A stretch of 64,000 nt of DNA from Planctomycetota bacterium (GTDB lineage: Bacteria; Planctomycetota; SZUA-567), in the NCBI GenBank assembly GCA_020060765.1, contig JAGUZQ010000110.1:25774-89773 (forward strand), given 5' to 3'. Position numbers and translations under genes: made by a program. Shown here piece by piece: positions 27,445-36,912 of this stretch; positions within the stretch are counted from its first letter, which is position 1, and the number at the start of each line of letters is the position of its first letter. The notes beneath the pieces were generated by a model. That model was not told the DNA's origin. It made no database searches and saw only the letters and a list, made by a program, of their open reading frames with translations.

Positions 27445-27505
27445 ATATTCCGTATATAGCATTTGTTCCTTATTTGGAATATACTACCAAATATCAGTTT
27501 GTCAA
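27445..27505 (-). promoter_or_regulatory. Promoter and candidate operator of the IclR gene
   Basis: Minus strand TTGACA (27505-27500), 16-bp spacer, TATATT (27483-27478). An inverted repeat ATATTCC (27445-27451) and GGAATAT (27476-27482) overlaps the -10 box on one side. Binding there would block the promoter, as expected for autoregulation. The rest of the 305-bp gap to the next gene shows no further gene. Confidence 0.55.
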
Positions 27506-27739
27506 CCTTTTTCCCGGGAATGCAGTATATCTTGCAATTCTCCAGCAACAGCGGCGCAGTCCTCACTAATCTTCCCCTTAAGCATATTATCTGGTACATG
27601 GTTTGCTAATATTTATCATTAAAGCGCTTAATTGTGCGTTTTTGCACAGCATTGTCCATTTTTGCGCCTTTACACTATATTTCTATACAGATACCTAGCT
27701 GACTTTGTGCAAAAACCCTATTGGTCGGATGGCGAGAAA

Positions 27740-29350
27740 ATGAATACCGAAGTTATGAATAAAACAAAGCTGAAAGTATTGATGGTTGATGACCAATTGC
27801 TGGTACTGGAATATGTCTCCGACGTAGCGGCGGTTGACGGAAGTTTTGAGCTTTCCTGCGCCAGTAGCGGCGCGGAAGCGCTGGCCTGCGTGCGGGATAT
27901 CGATCCCGACGTGATTCTGCTTGACTATGCCATGCCTGGCATGAACGGAGTTGAAACGGCAAAACGCCTGTGTGAAATTGACCAGACCTACCAGATACTG
28001 CTGATATCCGCACATGTGGATAGTGCCGACCGGCTGAGCGATGAATTCACCTCCTGCATCGCGGGCTATATCGACAAGCCTTTCACCTCCCAGGATTTGC
28101 TGGTAAACATCAAGACTTTCGGCCGCAACCGCCGCCGCTGGGTCGAGGCGCAGAATGAATTATTGAAAATCTCCAAGGCGGTCGAGCAAAGCTCGAATAT
28201 TGTCATAATCACCGACAGTAAAGGCGATATCGAATACGTGAATCCCATGTTTACCAAAGTCACGGGATATACTCCGGATGAAGCGATCGGCCAGAACCCA
28301 CGAATTCTAAAATCTGGCGAAATGCCTGCCGAGGAGTATGCAAAACTCTGGCAATCTATTACCTCCGGCGGGATCTGGAACGGCGAATTCCACAATAAAA
28401 AGAAAAACGGCGGCTACTATTGGGAAGCCGCCCACATCAGCCCGGTCAGGGATTATACAGGCAGGATTACCCATTACATGGCGTTGAAGCAGGATATCAG
28501 CGAACAGAAAATGATGGAAGCCGCCTTGCGGGAGCAGCAGCGGCAACTGGTGCAGACGGAGAAACTGGCAGGCATCGGGCAACTGGCGGCCGGCGTCGCC
28601 CACGAAATCAACAACCCGGTCGGCTATATCATGAGCAACCTGGGCACCATGTCCGACTATGCCCAGACTCTGCGCCACTTCCTTAACTTGTATGGGCAGC
28701 TCGAAGCGGCGTTGGAACTGGGCGACGCAGAAGCCGTGACCGGGTTGCGGGAGGAAATTGCGCAACTGAAAAAAGAGGACGATATCGACTTCATCCTCGA
28801 CGACATGGGCGAACTGCTGGCCGAAAGCATCGAAGGCACTGAGAAAGTGCGGGACATCGTCCAGAACCTCAAGAGTTTCGCCCATGTCGACGAAGCGCGC
28901 AAAGACGTTGCCGACCTCAACCAGTGCATCGAATCCACTCTCAAGGTGGTTTGGAACGAATTGAAATACAAATGCACCGTGGTAAAAAATTACGGCGAAT
29001 TGCCCTGCGTCACCTGCAACCCCGGCGAATTGAACCAGGTTTTCATGAATCTGCTGGTAAACGCCTCACACGCCATTGCCGAACGGGGAGAAATAACCAT
29101 CACCACTTCCGCCACCGACAAGGATGTGGTTATCTCGATTTCCGACACCGGCAGCGGCATCGACCCGCGGTATATGCCCAAGCTGTTCGAGCCTTTTTTC
29201 ACCACCAAGGGCATCGGCAAGGGCACCGGCCTGGGGCTGTCGATTTCCCACGGCATTATTCAGAAACACCACGGCACCATCACGGTCGAAAGCGAACTCG
29301 GTAAAGGCTCCACCTTCACCATCACCATCCCCCAGGAGACGGCGGAATGA
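27740..29350 (+). CDS. Hybrid histidine kinase: REC-PAS-HisKA-HATPase
   Basis: 536 residues from the ATG at 27740 (weak ribosome site; the ATG at 27755 is the alternative). Residues 10-125 are a receiver domain (LMVDDQ, LLDYAMPGMNG with phospho-Asp, SAH, DKPF); residues 145-260 a PAS/PAC domain; residues 275-345 a HisKA helix with VAHEINNPVG (phospho-His); then a 100-residue helical insertion and a HATPase domain (NLLVNASHAI, DTGSGI, GTGLGLSIS). Soluble, no membrane segment. The receiver is N-terminal, so it may take phosphate from another kinase. First gene of a five-gene operon with TusA-like, YeeE-like and a second receiver protein. Confidence 0.9.
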   Translation: MNTEVMNKTKLKVLMVDDQLLVLEYVSDVAAVDGSFELSCASSGAEALACVRDIDPDVILLDYAMPGMNGVETAKRLCEIDQTYQILLISAHVDSADRLSDEFTSCIAGYIDKPFTSQDLLVNIKTFGRNRRRWVEAQNELLKISKAVEQSSNIVIITDSKGDIEYVNPMFTKVTGYTPDEAIGQNPRILKSGEMPAEEYAKLWQSITSGGIWNGEFHNKKKNGGYYWEAAHISPVRDYTGRITHYMALKQDISEQKMMEAALREQQRQLVQTEKLAGIGQLAAGVAHEINNPVGYIMSNLGTMSDYAQTLRHFLNLYGQLEAALELGDAEAVTGLREEIAQLKKEDDIDFILDDMGELLAESIEGTEKVRDIVQNLKSFAHVDEARKDVADLNQCIESTLKVVWNELKYKCTVVKNYGELPCVTCNPGELNQVFMNLLVNASHAIAERGEITITTSATDKDVVISISDTGSGIDPRYMPKLFEPFFTTKGIGKGTGLGLSISHGIIQKHHGTITVESELGKGSTFTITIPQETAE

Positions 29351-29580
29351 AGGAAGAAATTAACGGCACCTGCGATCTTAACGGCATGAACTGCCCCTTT
29401 CCCCTCATTCGCATTCTCCGTGAGGCAATGCAAATGGCTGCGGGTGAAACCAAATCTTTCTTGGTGGACGATCCTCTGGCAGTGAAAGCCATACCCGAGG
29501 AACTGGAGGATTACGCGGATATCCGCATTGCCATAACCGAACAGGGAGCATCCTGGAAAATTATCATCACCCGGATCTGA
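29347..29580 (+). CDS. TusA/SirA-like sulfur (or selenium) carrier protein
   Basis: 77 residues, typical for TusA. The conserved motif is NCPFPLIRI near residues 15-23, with the active Cys of the C-P-x-P motif. Start overlaps the kinase stop as ATGA. Members carry persulfide sulfur between proteins; homologues next to YeeE/YedE transporters are proposed in sulfur or selenium delivery. The two transporter genes follow at 47 bp, so a role in sulfur or selenium handling is likely. Confidence 0.85.
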   Translation: MKEEINGTCDLNGMNCPFPLIRILREAMQMAAGETKSFLVDDPLAVKAIPEELEDYADIRIAITEQGASWKIIITRI

Positions 29581-29627
29581 CACTGGAAGCGGCTGGCGCC
29601 AATGCCGCACGCACCCGGAGATTCACC

Positions 29628-30056
29628 ATGGAGAGAAAGCCCTGGCATAAAAATCCGCAGATTCTCATGGCTGGATTCGCCCTGCTGAATGTGGCGATGT
29701 ATCTGTTGCTGCACAAGTTCTGGATCGGCGGCAGCAGCTTTCTCCCCCTGATCGGCAAGCTGGGGCCAGAGCGGATGTTCCTGCTGGCGTTTATCGTCAA
29801 TCTCGGCGTCATCGCCGGTTCGTTGATAAGCGCCGTCAGTTCGGGCGAATTCCGCCTGCGCTGGCCGCGAGGAAGGCAAATTGGCCGGGCAGTATTTGGC
29901 GGCGTGCTGGTGGGCTTCGGCGCGGCGCTGGCGCCGGGAACCTGCACCACCGCGTTTGTCGTCGGCCTGCCGATGCTGTCGGTTTCGTCTATTCTGTCTG
30001 TCGCCGGAATATTTCTCGGAGCGTTCCTGGTATTCTGCCTGACGAGGGGAGAGTGA
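29628..30056 (+). CDS. YeeE/YedE-family transporter, first half
   Basis: 142 residues with three or four membrane segments and the family loop GFGAALAPGTCTTAF, close to the usual G-x-G-C-T pore motif but with Thr-Cys order altered. YeeE/YedE proteins import thiosulfate or related sulfur (and perhaps selenium) species across the inner membrane. Half-length proteins work in pairs, and the second half follows immediately. Confidence 0.8.
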   Translation: MERKPWHKNPQILMAGFALLNVAMYLLLHKFWIGGSSFLPLIGKLGPERMFLLAFIVNLGVIAGSLISAVSSGEFRLRWPRGRQIGRAVFGGVLVGFGAALAPGTCTTAFVVGLPMLSVSSILSVAGIFLGAFLVFCLTRGE

Positions 30057-30058
30057 TC

Positions 30059-30649
30059 ATGCCTTTCTGGCATCTGGCGTTGTTATGTTTTCTATTCGGA
30101 ACCGGCTTCGGTTTTTTCGTGCAGCGGGGCGGTTTGTGTTTCGCCCACGGCCTGGGGGAGATTTTCGTCGGTCAGCCCAAACGCATACTGCGGATGTTCC
30201 TGGTCATCTTCGTCATCACCGGCGCAGGATTTGCTCTGTCGGGGTTTATCAATCCCGATCTGGGCTTGAAACCGCTGGGACAGTTGCGGGGGCACGGTTT
30301 TTTCAATCTGCTGGCGGGGATGTTTTTTGGCGCCGGGATTTTCCTGAACGGAGGCTGCATCCTGGGAACCTTGCGCAACATCGGCGAAGGCAACCTGATT
30401 TTTGTCCTGGCGCTGCTGTCCTTCATTCCCGGCATGGCGCTGGTCGTGTATGGCCTTGATCCCTATCTTTCGCCTGCTTACCAGGTGCATAACCTGATCC
30501 TTCCCGACCTGATTCCAGGTGCCAGGCCACATCACGTCATGGGGGTGCTCGTACTCGCCGGCCTGCTGGCGCTGTGGCGCTTGCAGCCGCCGCGGAGAAA
30601 AGCTATAGAGCCGGAGAAATCGCGCGCCGGAGACCTCAATGGAAGATAA
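30059..30649 (+). CDS. YeeE/YedE-family transporter, second half
   Basis: 196 residues, about five membrane segments, with the motifs FFVQRGGLCFA near the N-terminus and GIFLNGGCILGTLRNIGEGN in the middle, both typical of the family and each holding a conserved Cys. The ATG at 30059 has GGGGAG seven bases upstream and is preferred over a GTG two codons earlier that overlaps the previous stop. Together with the preceding gene it forms a split YeeE/YedE transporter. Confidence 0.82.
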   Translation: MPFWHLALLCFLFGTGFGFFVQRGGLCFAHGLGEIFVGQPKRILRMFLVIFVITGAGFALSGFINPDLGLKPLGQLRGHGFFNLLAGMFFGAGIFLNGGCILGTLRNIGEGNLIFVLALLSFIPGMALVVYGLDPYLSPAYQVHNLILPDLIPGARPHHVMGVLVLAGLLALWRLQPPRRKAIEPEKSRAGDLNGR

Positions 30650-31430
30650 GACCGTATTGTTTGTCGACGACGAGGCCAATGTCCTGACTGCGCTGAAAAG
30701 GCTGCTCAGGAAGGAGCCCTACCAAGTCCTGACCGCCTCCTCCGCAGCCGAGGGACTGGAAACTCTCAAACAGAACGAGGTGCAGATAGTCGTCTCGGAT
30801 CAGCGGATGCCCGGCATGGTCGGCACCGAATTTCTGCAGAAGGTCAAGGAAATGTTTCCCGACACGGTCAGGGTAATTCTTTCCGGATACGCCGACGTGT
30901 CGGTGGTGGTGGAATCGATCAATAAAGGCGAGGTTTTCCGGTTTCTGGGCAAGCCCTGGAACGACGAGGAATTGAAAGCCATTGTCCGCCAGTGCCTGTC
31001 ACATTACGACATAGTCAAACAAAAACGCCTGCTGGAGGAGCAGACCATCAGGCAGAACGAGGAACTGCAAAAGCTTAACCAAAAACTGGAACAATTAGTC
31101 GACCTGCGCACCCGCTGCCTGCAGTTCTCGCAGGAGTTGCTGGAATACCTGCCGATGCCGGTGATGGGGGTCAGCCTGGAGGAGGAAATCGTGCTGGTAA
31201 ACGCAGCCGCGGTCAGGAGCCATCCGGAAATCTGCGTGGTTCCACCCGGCTCCCACATCGACGAGGTCATGCCGGAACTGCTGGCGGAGAATATCAGAAA
31301 ATGCCTGCGCGAAAACAAAAGCCAGGAACAGTTCGCGGTGCAATGGGACGGTGAGGCGGTCTGGATCAAGCTTTCGCCGCTGGGAGCGCCGGAAATCCGC
31401 GGCTGCATCATCATTACGGAAAAGGTCTGA
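30639..31430 (+). CDS. Response regulator with coiled coil and PAS-like output
   Basis: 263 residues. Receiver domain in residues 1-120 (LFVDDEANVL, SDQRMPGM with phospho-Asp, LSGY, GKPW) of the RpfG-like subgroup; a coiled coil at about 128-165 (KRLLEEQTIRQNEELQKLNQ); then a PAS-like domain to the end. No DNA-binding, HD-GYP or GGDEF domain follows, so the output is probably protein-protein. It overlaps the transporter gene by 11 bp. It may pair with the hybrid kinase that opens the operon. Confidence 0.85.
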   Translation: MEDKTVLFVDDEANVLTALKRLLRKEPYQVLTASSAAEGLETLKQNEVQIVVSDQRMPGMVGTEFLQKVKEMFPDTVRVILSGYADVSVVVESINKGEVFRFLGKPWNDEELKAIVRQCLSHYDIVKQKRLLEEQTIRQNEELQKLNQKLEQLVDLRTRCLQFSQELLEYLPMPVMGVSLEEEIVLVNAAAVRSHPEICVVPPGSHIDEVMPELLAENIRKCLRENKSQEQFAVQWDGEAVWIKLSPLGAPEIRGCIIITEKV

Positions 31431-31461
31431 TGTGTTTGATTCAACTGTTAACCTTACAAAT

Positions 31462-31540
31462 CGTCATTCCCGCGCAGGCGGGAATCCAGTGGGGATCCAG
31501 TACGCAACACCGCCTGGATTCCCGCCTGCGCGGGAATGAC
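31462..31540. repeat. Double-palindrome repeat (dRS3-like)
   Basis: Same unit as at 25006-25085 with a diverged spacer. Downstream, 31573-31591 matches 14 of 19 bases of the right terminal repeat of the element in hicA, so this copy may be a degenerate relative of that element. It separates the response-regulator gene from an HDOD gene. Confidence 0.88.
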
Positions 31541-31608
31541 ACGCGCAACTTGTTTCTTTAACAGTAGGTGGTTCTTAACCGAACCGTATCACGCGGAAAA
31601 TCAAAACT

Positions 31609-32820
31609 ATGCCTGAAATCACCGCCGACAGAATCCTGACCAAAATCCGCGAACTCCCACCGTTGCCGGTGGTGGTGCAGAAACTGCTGGACGTGGTCGG
31701 CGACGATCATTCCTCCGCGCGCGACATCAACGCCGTGCTGAGCGCCGACCAGGCACTGACCGGCAAGGTGTTGAAACTGGTCAATTCCTCCTTCTACGGT
31801 TTTTCCGGCAACATTTCCACTCTCACGCGCGCGGTGGTAATTCTGGGCTACTCCGCCATCCGCAATCTCGCCATCGGGATTTCCGCCTACGAAACCCTGA
31901 AAAAAGTAAAAAGCCCGGTGAACTGGGAAGACTTCTGGCTCCACGCCATCACCTGCGCCGCCGGTTCCCAGGCTCTGGCCAACCGCCTGAAATATCCCGA
32001 ACCGGAAGAAGCCTTTATCGCCGGGCTGATGCACGACGTGGGGTATTTCCTCCTGAACGCGCTGGCTCCGGACGAATTCACGGGCGCGGTCGGCAAACAG
32101 GTTTTCGGCCGTCCCGAGCAGGAGACGGAAGTCATCGGCGCCAGCCACGTGGAGATCGGCAGTCGGCTGCTGGAGTTCTGGAAACTGCCGGCGCAACTCT
32201 GCCGCGTCGCCCGGTTCCACCATTCGCCCAAGCATGCGGATTACGCCAATGATCCGCTGGTAGCCATCGTCGCGCTGGCCGACACTCTCGCCGGAGTCAC
32301 CGGCAGCGCCTACGTGGAAAACCCCGACAAGGAAAACCTGCTGGTCTATACGGAAAAACTGGGTTTGAACATGTCTGCCTACGGCGTGCTGCTGCCGGAA
32401 ATCATGCAGCGGGTAAAGGACGCGCGCGAGTTCCTCAACATCGCCGACGAAACGGTGAAATCCGCCTTGCGGCTGGAAGGTGCGGAGATGCCCAACATCG
32501 TGATTGTCAGCGCCGACGAAAACCGGCGGCAGTGGGTGGAGGCGTTGCTGGGAAATTACGGCTACCACGCGGTGGGAATTTCCGCCCTGTCGCCCACGTC
32601 AGAGCAAAGCGAGCAGGTCGATCTTGCCATCCTCGACACCGCCGGACTAAAACCGGAACCGATGGCGAAGCTGGCCGCCTGCCTGGCAGGCCTGGGCATT
32701 CCCCTGGCGCTGCTGGCTGATGAACATTACAGCGCGCCGGTTTCGCTGGTCGACTGCGCCTGCCTGCCGCTCATCTTCGCCAAGGAGGAAGTGGACAAAC
32801 TTTTCCGGCGTCCGGGGTGA
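31609..32820 (+). CDS. HDOD-domain signalling protein with degenerate receiver
   Basis: 403 residues. Residues 1-210 form an HDOD domain: LPPLPVVVQKLLDVV, SADQALTGKVLKLVNSSFYG, AVVILGYSAIRNLAI and AGLMHDVGYFLL (the HD pair here is present within the HDOD fold). Residues 310-400 look like a receiver domain without the phospho-acceptor (IVIVSADENRR, LAILDTAGL). HDOD proteins act in signalling and motility or secretion control. It converges on the type III secretion operon with no gap to sctQ, so the two transcripts meet tail to tail. Confidence 0.83.
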   Translation: MPEITADRILTKIRELPPLPVVVQKLLDVVGDDHSSARDINAVLSADQALTGKVLKLVNSSFYGFSGNISTLTRAVVILGYSAIRNLAIGISAYETLKKVKSPVNWEDFWLHAITCAAGSQALANRLKYPEPEEAFIAGLMHDVGYFLLNALAPDEFTGAVGKQVFGRPEQETEVIGASHVEIGSRLLEFWKLPAQLCRVARFHHSPKHADYANDPLVAIVALADTLAGVTGSAYVENPDKENLLVYTEKLGLNMSAYGVLLPEIMQRVKDAREFLNIADETVKSALRLEGAEMPNIVIVSADENRRQWVEALLGNYGYHAVGISALSPTSEQSEQVDLAILDTAGLKPEPMAKLAACLAGLGIPLALLADEHYSAPVSLVDCACLPLIFAKEEVDKLFRRPG

Positions 32821-33846
32821 TTACGATTTCATCTCGGTCAACCGCACGCCGATTTTTCCCGCGACATCCACCAGTTCGCCCCGCGCCAGCGCCTTGCCGT
32901 TAGCGCGCACCGTCACCGGGCTTTTCAAAGTGCGGTCGGTTTCGAGAACGCTACCCGAAGCCAGCTCCTTCAGTTCCGCCAACGTGACAGTCTTGGCGCC
33001 AATATCGAAGCTGAGATATATATCAACCGAATTCAAATCGGCCAGACTCCCCTGCCCTGCCTCTTCCGGCTTTTCCTTTTCACCGCTCATGTCGCATCTC
33101 CCTGAAATCTCGATTCCGCTCCCGCCCAGGCGCCCGGTGAAAATGAAACCGCGACCGCACATCACCTGCAAGCTCTGGTCGTCGCCGGGAAAATACTCGT
33201 CGCAAAATATGATGTCGCCGCACTCCAGATTTTCCAGGTCATGCGACTGCAACAACGAACATCCTACTTGAAACCGCAGTTCAACCGGCAAATCGTCTGG
33301 CTCCACTGATTCCTTGAGCGGCAGCCCCGACAGCAGCGAATACAGCAGGTCTTTCGTCTCGCCTCCTTCGTCTCGGATCAAAAGCAACGCGCCCCGACAA
33401 GCAACGCCGTCATTCTTTTTCAGCAACTGAAATACAACCGGTTCCGCTCCCGGGAGAGGCTCCTTGTGTTCAATCCGTATTTCCTTGATTGACACCGGTC
33501 GCCCCGACGCCTTTTGCAGAATCTCCAGCGCGGGATCGAGAAACGCCGCCAGCGCCGCGCCGGTTATTTCCGTCGGCAGGGTTTCCACGTTCTCCGGCTC
33601 AATCCCCAAGGCCTGCGCCGCGAACTGCAACAGCGCCACGCTTTCCAGATAAACCGCGAATTCCGCTTCGCCCCATTTCCCGTAGACGCTGGCCGCGAAG
33701 GAAACCGAAATTTGTTCTGGCGGAAAACCAAGCAGGAATTCCCCACCCCCCAGTTTCAGCGCCACGTCCCCGCGCCGCGAAAACATCATGTTGCGAAAAG
33801 CGGCGTTTTCCGGAGAAACCACCGGCAGTCTGATTTCGTCAGTCAT
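32821..33846 (-). CDS. sctQ: Type III secretion cytoplasmic ring protein SctQ
   Basis: 341 residues. The C-terminal 75 residues are a SpoA (FliN-like) domain: LSFDIGAKTVTLAELKELASGSVL and GKIGVRLTEM. The middle part holds a second, weaker SpoA domain. This is the length of YscQ/HrcQ. The protein forms the cytoplasmic sorting platform under the export gate, together with SctK and SctL. Last gene of the operon; its start overlaps the sctP stop by 8 bp. Confidence 0.88.
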   Translation of the reverse strand: MTDEIRLPVVSPENAAFRNMMFSRRGDVALKLGGGEFLLGFPPEQISVSFAASVYGKWGEAEFAVYLESVALLQFAAQALGIEPENVETLPTEITGAALAAFLDPALEILQKASGRPVSIKEIRIEHKEPLPGAEPVVFQLLKKNDGVACRGALLLIRDEGGETKDLLYSLLSGLPLKESVEPDDLPVELRFQVGCSLLQSHDLENLECGDIIFCDEYFPGDDQSLQVMCGRGFIFTGRLGGSGIEISGRCDMSGEKEKPEEAGQGSLADLNSVDIYLSFDIGAKTVTLAELKELASGSVLETDRTLKSPVTVRANGKALARGELVDVAGKIGVRLTEMKS

Positions 33847-34480
33847 TCTTTTCCATTTCGTCGTACAGGTTGCGCTGCTGGCGCGAGCGACCGTCCTGGC
33901 TTTCGCCGCCGGAATGGTCTTCCTTATAAGTAAGTTTCACCTCCACGCTGTCGCTCAACTTATTCGCCAGTCGGTTCGACAGATCGTCGCGGCTGGTTTG
34001 CAGAAAGCGCCCCGAGTCGGCTTTGTCCACCACGAATTCCACTTTCAATTCCCCGTCGGCGCGGCTCATCCGCACTTCCGTCCCCGGCAACAGGTCGTTA
34101 TTAAGCGTGATCCTGATTTCCTGCGCTTCGCCGGGTTTGGGGGTGGAGACGAGAATCCGGTCGACGAGGCCATCCAGTTTTTCCGCCGGGTTGGGAGCTG
34201 CCGCCTGCGCGGCCGCGCTCGCGGCAGTCGTTCCCATGCCGGAAACCGATGCCTGCGCCTTCTGGAAAATAGCGGAGAGGTCAGACATCATCCCGCCCGG
34301 CTGCTCGCCACTCTCACCCTTGCCGCCTTGATTTTTTTCGCCCTTGCCCTGCATGGCCTGGTCGAATTTTCCCAACAACGAGGTGTCGGGTTTCTTTTCC
34401 GGCTTGCCCTTGCCCTCGGACGGCGAAAGCGCGTCGGCTCCAGCCGCGCCGGTTTTCTGCGGATTAATCTGGTTAGTCAT
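33839..34480 (-). CDS. sctP: Type III secretion needle-length/substrate-switch protein, SctP-like
   Basis: 213 residues. The N-terminal half is low-complexity (Gly, Lys, Glu, Pro) and probably disordered; residues 115-190 form a compact domain (EIRITLNNDLLPGTEVRM, LKVEFVVDKADSGRFLQ) like the C-terminal domain of HpaP/FliK proteins, which bind SctU and switch export specificity. Position between sctO and sctQ is that of yscP. Sequence similarity is low in this family, so the call rests largely on gene order plus domain pattern. Confidence 0.7.
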   Translation of the reverse strand: MTNQINPQKTGAAGADALSPSEGKGKPEKKPDTSLLGKFDQAMQGKGEKNQGGKGESGEQPGGMMSDLSAIFQKAQASVSGMGTTAASAAAQAAAPNPAEKLDGLVDRILVSTPKPGEAQEIRITLNNDLLPGTEVRMSRADGELKVEFVVDKADSGRFLQTSRDDLSNRLANKLSDSVEVKLTYKEDHSGGESQDGRSRQQRNLYDEMEKND

Positions 34481-34964
34481 ATTGTTCCACCTCTTCCTTA
34501 GCCTTGCCGGTAAACTCCTCCATTTCCTTGTCTTCCTCCAGCGCGGCGATTTTTTTCTGCTCTTCCTTCCAGATTTCCCGGTGCTCCTCGATCTTGCGTT
34601 TTTCCTGGCAGGCGATACGGTGCCTTTCCTGCGCGGCAGTCAAATTCTTTTTTGCCTGTTCCACCGCCGCCTCGGCCTGGTGGATGCTTTCGTGATACTG
34701 CGCTTCCCTGCCGCGAAGTTGCTGGATATCCTGCTGATGATCCTCCAGGCCGCGATAGGCGATTTCCCGGTTTTTTATTTCCGCGAAAAGGCGTTTCTCC
34801 TCTTCGACCCGCCACTGGATATAATCCCGCAATTCCTGCTTGCGTTTCTCCACCAGTTCCTGCGCTTCCCGCACCCGCGCCTTGCAGGCATTGACTTCGT
34901 TAGACGCCGCCTGCTCGCGGAATTCCCGCACCGTCAGCAGGCTGCCCAGCGGGTACTTAGCCAT
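34473..34964 (-). CDS. sctO: Type III secretion stalk protein SctO
   Basis: 163 residues, almost wholly charged alpha-helix and predicted coiled coil (REAQELVEKRKQELRDYIQW through KRKIEEHREIWKEEQKKIA). This is the YscO/FliJ pattern of a two-helix stalk inserted in the ATPase ring. Its ATG overlaps the sctN stop by one base, and its stop overlaps the sctP start. Order N-O-P-Q equals that of the Yersinia ysc operon. Confidence 0.82.
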   Translation of the reverse strand: MAKYPLGSLLTVREFREQAASNEVNACKARVREAQELVEKRKQELRDYIQWRVEEEKRLFAEIKNREIAYRGLEDHQQDIQQLRGREAQYHESIHQAEAAVEQAKKNLTAAQERHRIACQEKRKIEEHREIWKEEQKKIAALEEDKEMEEFTGKAKEEVEQYD

Positions 34965-36283
34965 CAGCCGCCTACCAGCTTTTTCATGCCCGCGACCGCC
35001 TCTTCCAGGGTGGTACGATCATTCAAGCCCTGTTTCAGAAATTTGTTCAGCGCCTCGTTTTTCTCAATCGCCTCGTCCGCGAACTTGTCCTGCCCCTTCT
35101 TGAATTCGCCGATCTGTACCAGCAGTTCCACCTCCTGGTATTTCGCGAGCAAAGCGCGGAACTTGTTCGCGGTCTGCACGTGCTCCTTGGGGACGATCGC
35201 GTTAATGCAGCGGCTGACACTGGCGAGAACATCGATCGCCGGGTAATGGTTGGCCGCGCCGAGTTTGCGTGAGAGAATAATATGCCCGTCCAGAATCGAG
35301 CGCGTTTCGTCGGCGATAGGCTCGGTCATGTCGTCGCCCTCGACCAGCACCGTGTACAGCGCCGTAATCGATCCCGTCGCGGAGTTGCCCGCGCGTTCCA
35401 TCAACCGGGGCAGGCTGGAAAAAACCGACGGCGGAAAACCGCGCCGCGTCGGAGGCTCGCCAGCCGCCAGCCCGATTTCGCGCAAAGCCCGCCCGAACCG
35501 CGTCACCGAGTCCATCATTAAGAGAACCTTCTTGCCCTTGTCGCGGAAAAATTCCGCCACCGCCGTGGCCACGTACGAAGCCTTCAATCGCTCCATCGAG
35601 GAGCGGTCGGAAGTCGACACCACCAGCACCGCCTTTTTCATTCCTTCCGGGCCCAGGTCGTGTTCGATAAACTCCCGCACCTCGCGCCCGCGTTCGCCGA
35701 TCAGCGCCAGCACGATCGCGTCCGCCCCGCAGCCCTTAACCAGGCAAGAAAGCAAGGTCGACTTGCCGCCGCCCGCCGCCGCGAAAATGCCCATGCGCTG
35801 CCCTTCGCCGCAGGTGAGCAAACCGTCCAGCACCCGCAATCCCAGCGGCATCGGCGTATCGATAATCTTGCGCGTCATCGGATTGGGCGGGTCGGCGTAA
35901 ACCGGGTAATACGCTTCCGGCTCGATTGCGGGGCCGCCGTCGATGGGGTCGCCCAAACCATTCAGCACCCGCCCCACCAGCGCGTCGCTGACCGGCACCA
36001 TGTGCACCCGTCCCGACGGAATCACCACCGTCGAGGACGACACGCCCTGAATTTCCCCCAGCGGAGTGAGCAAAGCCGCCTGGTTGGAAAAGCCCACGCA
36101 CTCGGCCAGCAGTTCCCAGTTGTTGTCGAGCGGATTTTTCAGGGTGCAGAGTTCGCCGATTTTGACCCCCGGCACCACCGCCTTGATAATCGTCCCCACC
36201 ACCTGGATCACGCGCCCCCGCACTTCGACCGTGCTGGTTTCGCGGAGCGATCTGGTCATGGTGTCGGTAATGTACTCGAACAT
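34964..36283 (-). CDS. sctN: Type III secretion ATPase SctN
   Basis: 439 residues, the standard length. Walker [12 protein letters not shown] near residue 172, Walker [15 protein letters not shown] near 250, and [14 protein letters not shown] near 365, the YscN/FliI/F1-beta signature. N-terminal barrel residues 1-95. It unfolds chaperone-bound substrates at the cytoplasmic face. The type III family, rather than F1, is fixed by context: sctL overlaps by one base upstream and sctO by one base downstream. Confidence 0.95.
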   Translation of the reverse strand: MFEYITDTMTRSLRETSTVEVRGRVIQVVGTIIKAVVPGVKIGELCTLKNPLDNNWELLAECVGFSNQAALLTPLGEIQGVSSSTVVIPSGRVHMVPVSDALVGRVLNGLGDPIDGGPAIEPEAYYPVYADPPNPMTRKIIDTPMPLGLRVLDGLLTCGEGQRMGIFAAAGGGKSTLLSCLVKGCGADAIVLALIGERGREVREFIEHDLGPEGMKKAVLVVSTSDRSSMERLKASYVATAVAEFFRDKGKKVLLMMDSVTRFGRALREIGLAAGEPPTRRGFPPSVFSSLPRLMERAGNSATGSITALYTVLVEGDDMTEPIADETRSILDGHIILSRKLGAANHYPAIDVLASVSRCINAIVPKEHVQTANKFRALLAKYQEVELLVQIGEFKKGQDKFADEAIEKNEALNKFLKQGLNDRTTLEEAVAGMKKLVGG

Positions 36284-36912
36284 TATTTGGCCGATTTCTC
36301 CGAGAGGTTTCTTTTGAAAGTGTTTTCCATCAACTCAATCTGCCGGTCGAGCGACGCGTCCACCACGCCCATTTCCGTTTCCATGATGCAGCCATTTTCC
36401 GGAATATTGGAATCCGGCATCACGTCCACCAGCCCGATACCAGGATACGATTTCAGGATCACGCCCAACTTTTCCTGCACCGCGTCGGCCTGCTCCATAT
36501 TCACGCGCAAAGTGATGCGCTTCTGGTCGCGCACGTGGTGCAACGCTTTCTTCACCAGGCTGACGATCAATTCTTCAGGAGGGATTTCCGCGACGATGTT
36601 GCGTAGGGCCCGCATCACCACATCCACCACCGACGCCTCCATCGATTCGAGATAGTCAAGCGCCTTGCCGACGTTGTCCAGCATCCGCTCGGCCATCTCC
36701 ATCTTGCCGTCGATCATGCCGTCCTCGTAACCGCGCTTTTTCTCCTCCTCATAAGCCGCCTTGGCATCCTCGGCCATTTTCTCCGCCGCCGCCTGCGCGT
36801 TTTCCAGCAGCGCCGAAGCCTCCGCCAGCACGGCGTAATCCGCAGCCTTCAGCAGCTTCACGCCGGGAGCGACCTCGATCCTGTTTTTGGTTATTGCAAA
36901 CACGCTGCCCAT
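36283..36912 (-). CDS. sctL: Type III secretion stator SctL
   Basis: 209 residues from the ATG at 36912. A longer frame to 37086 overlaps sctK heavily and reads as low-complexity, so it is rejected. Helical, Ala/Glu-rich N-terminal half ([23 protein letters not shown]), then the FliH/YscL C-terminal domain ([28 protein letters not shown] and [16 protein letters not shown]). It links the ATPase to the SctQ ring. Start overlaps the sctK stop by 22 bp; stop shares one base with the sctN start. Confidence 0.87.
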   Translation of the reverse strand: MGSVFAITKNRIEVAPGVKLLKAADYAVLAEASALLENAQAAAEKMAEDAKAAYEEEKKRGYEDGMIDGKMEMAERMLDNVGKALDYLESMEASVVDVVMRALRNIVAEIPPEELIVSLVKKALHHVRDQKRITLRVNMEQADAVQEKLGVILKSYPGIGLVDVMPDSNIPENGCIMETEMGVVDASLDRQIELMENTFKRNLSEKSAK

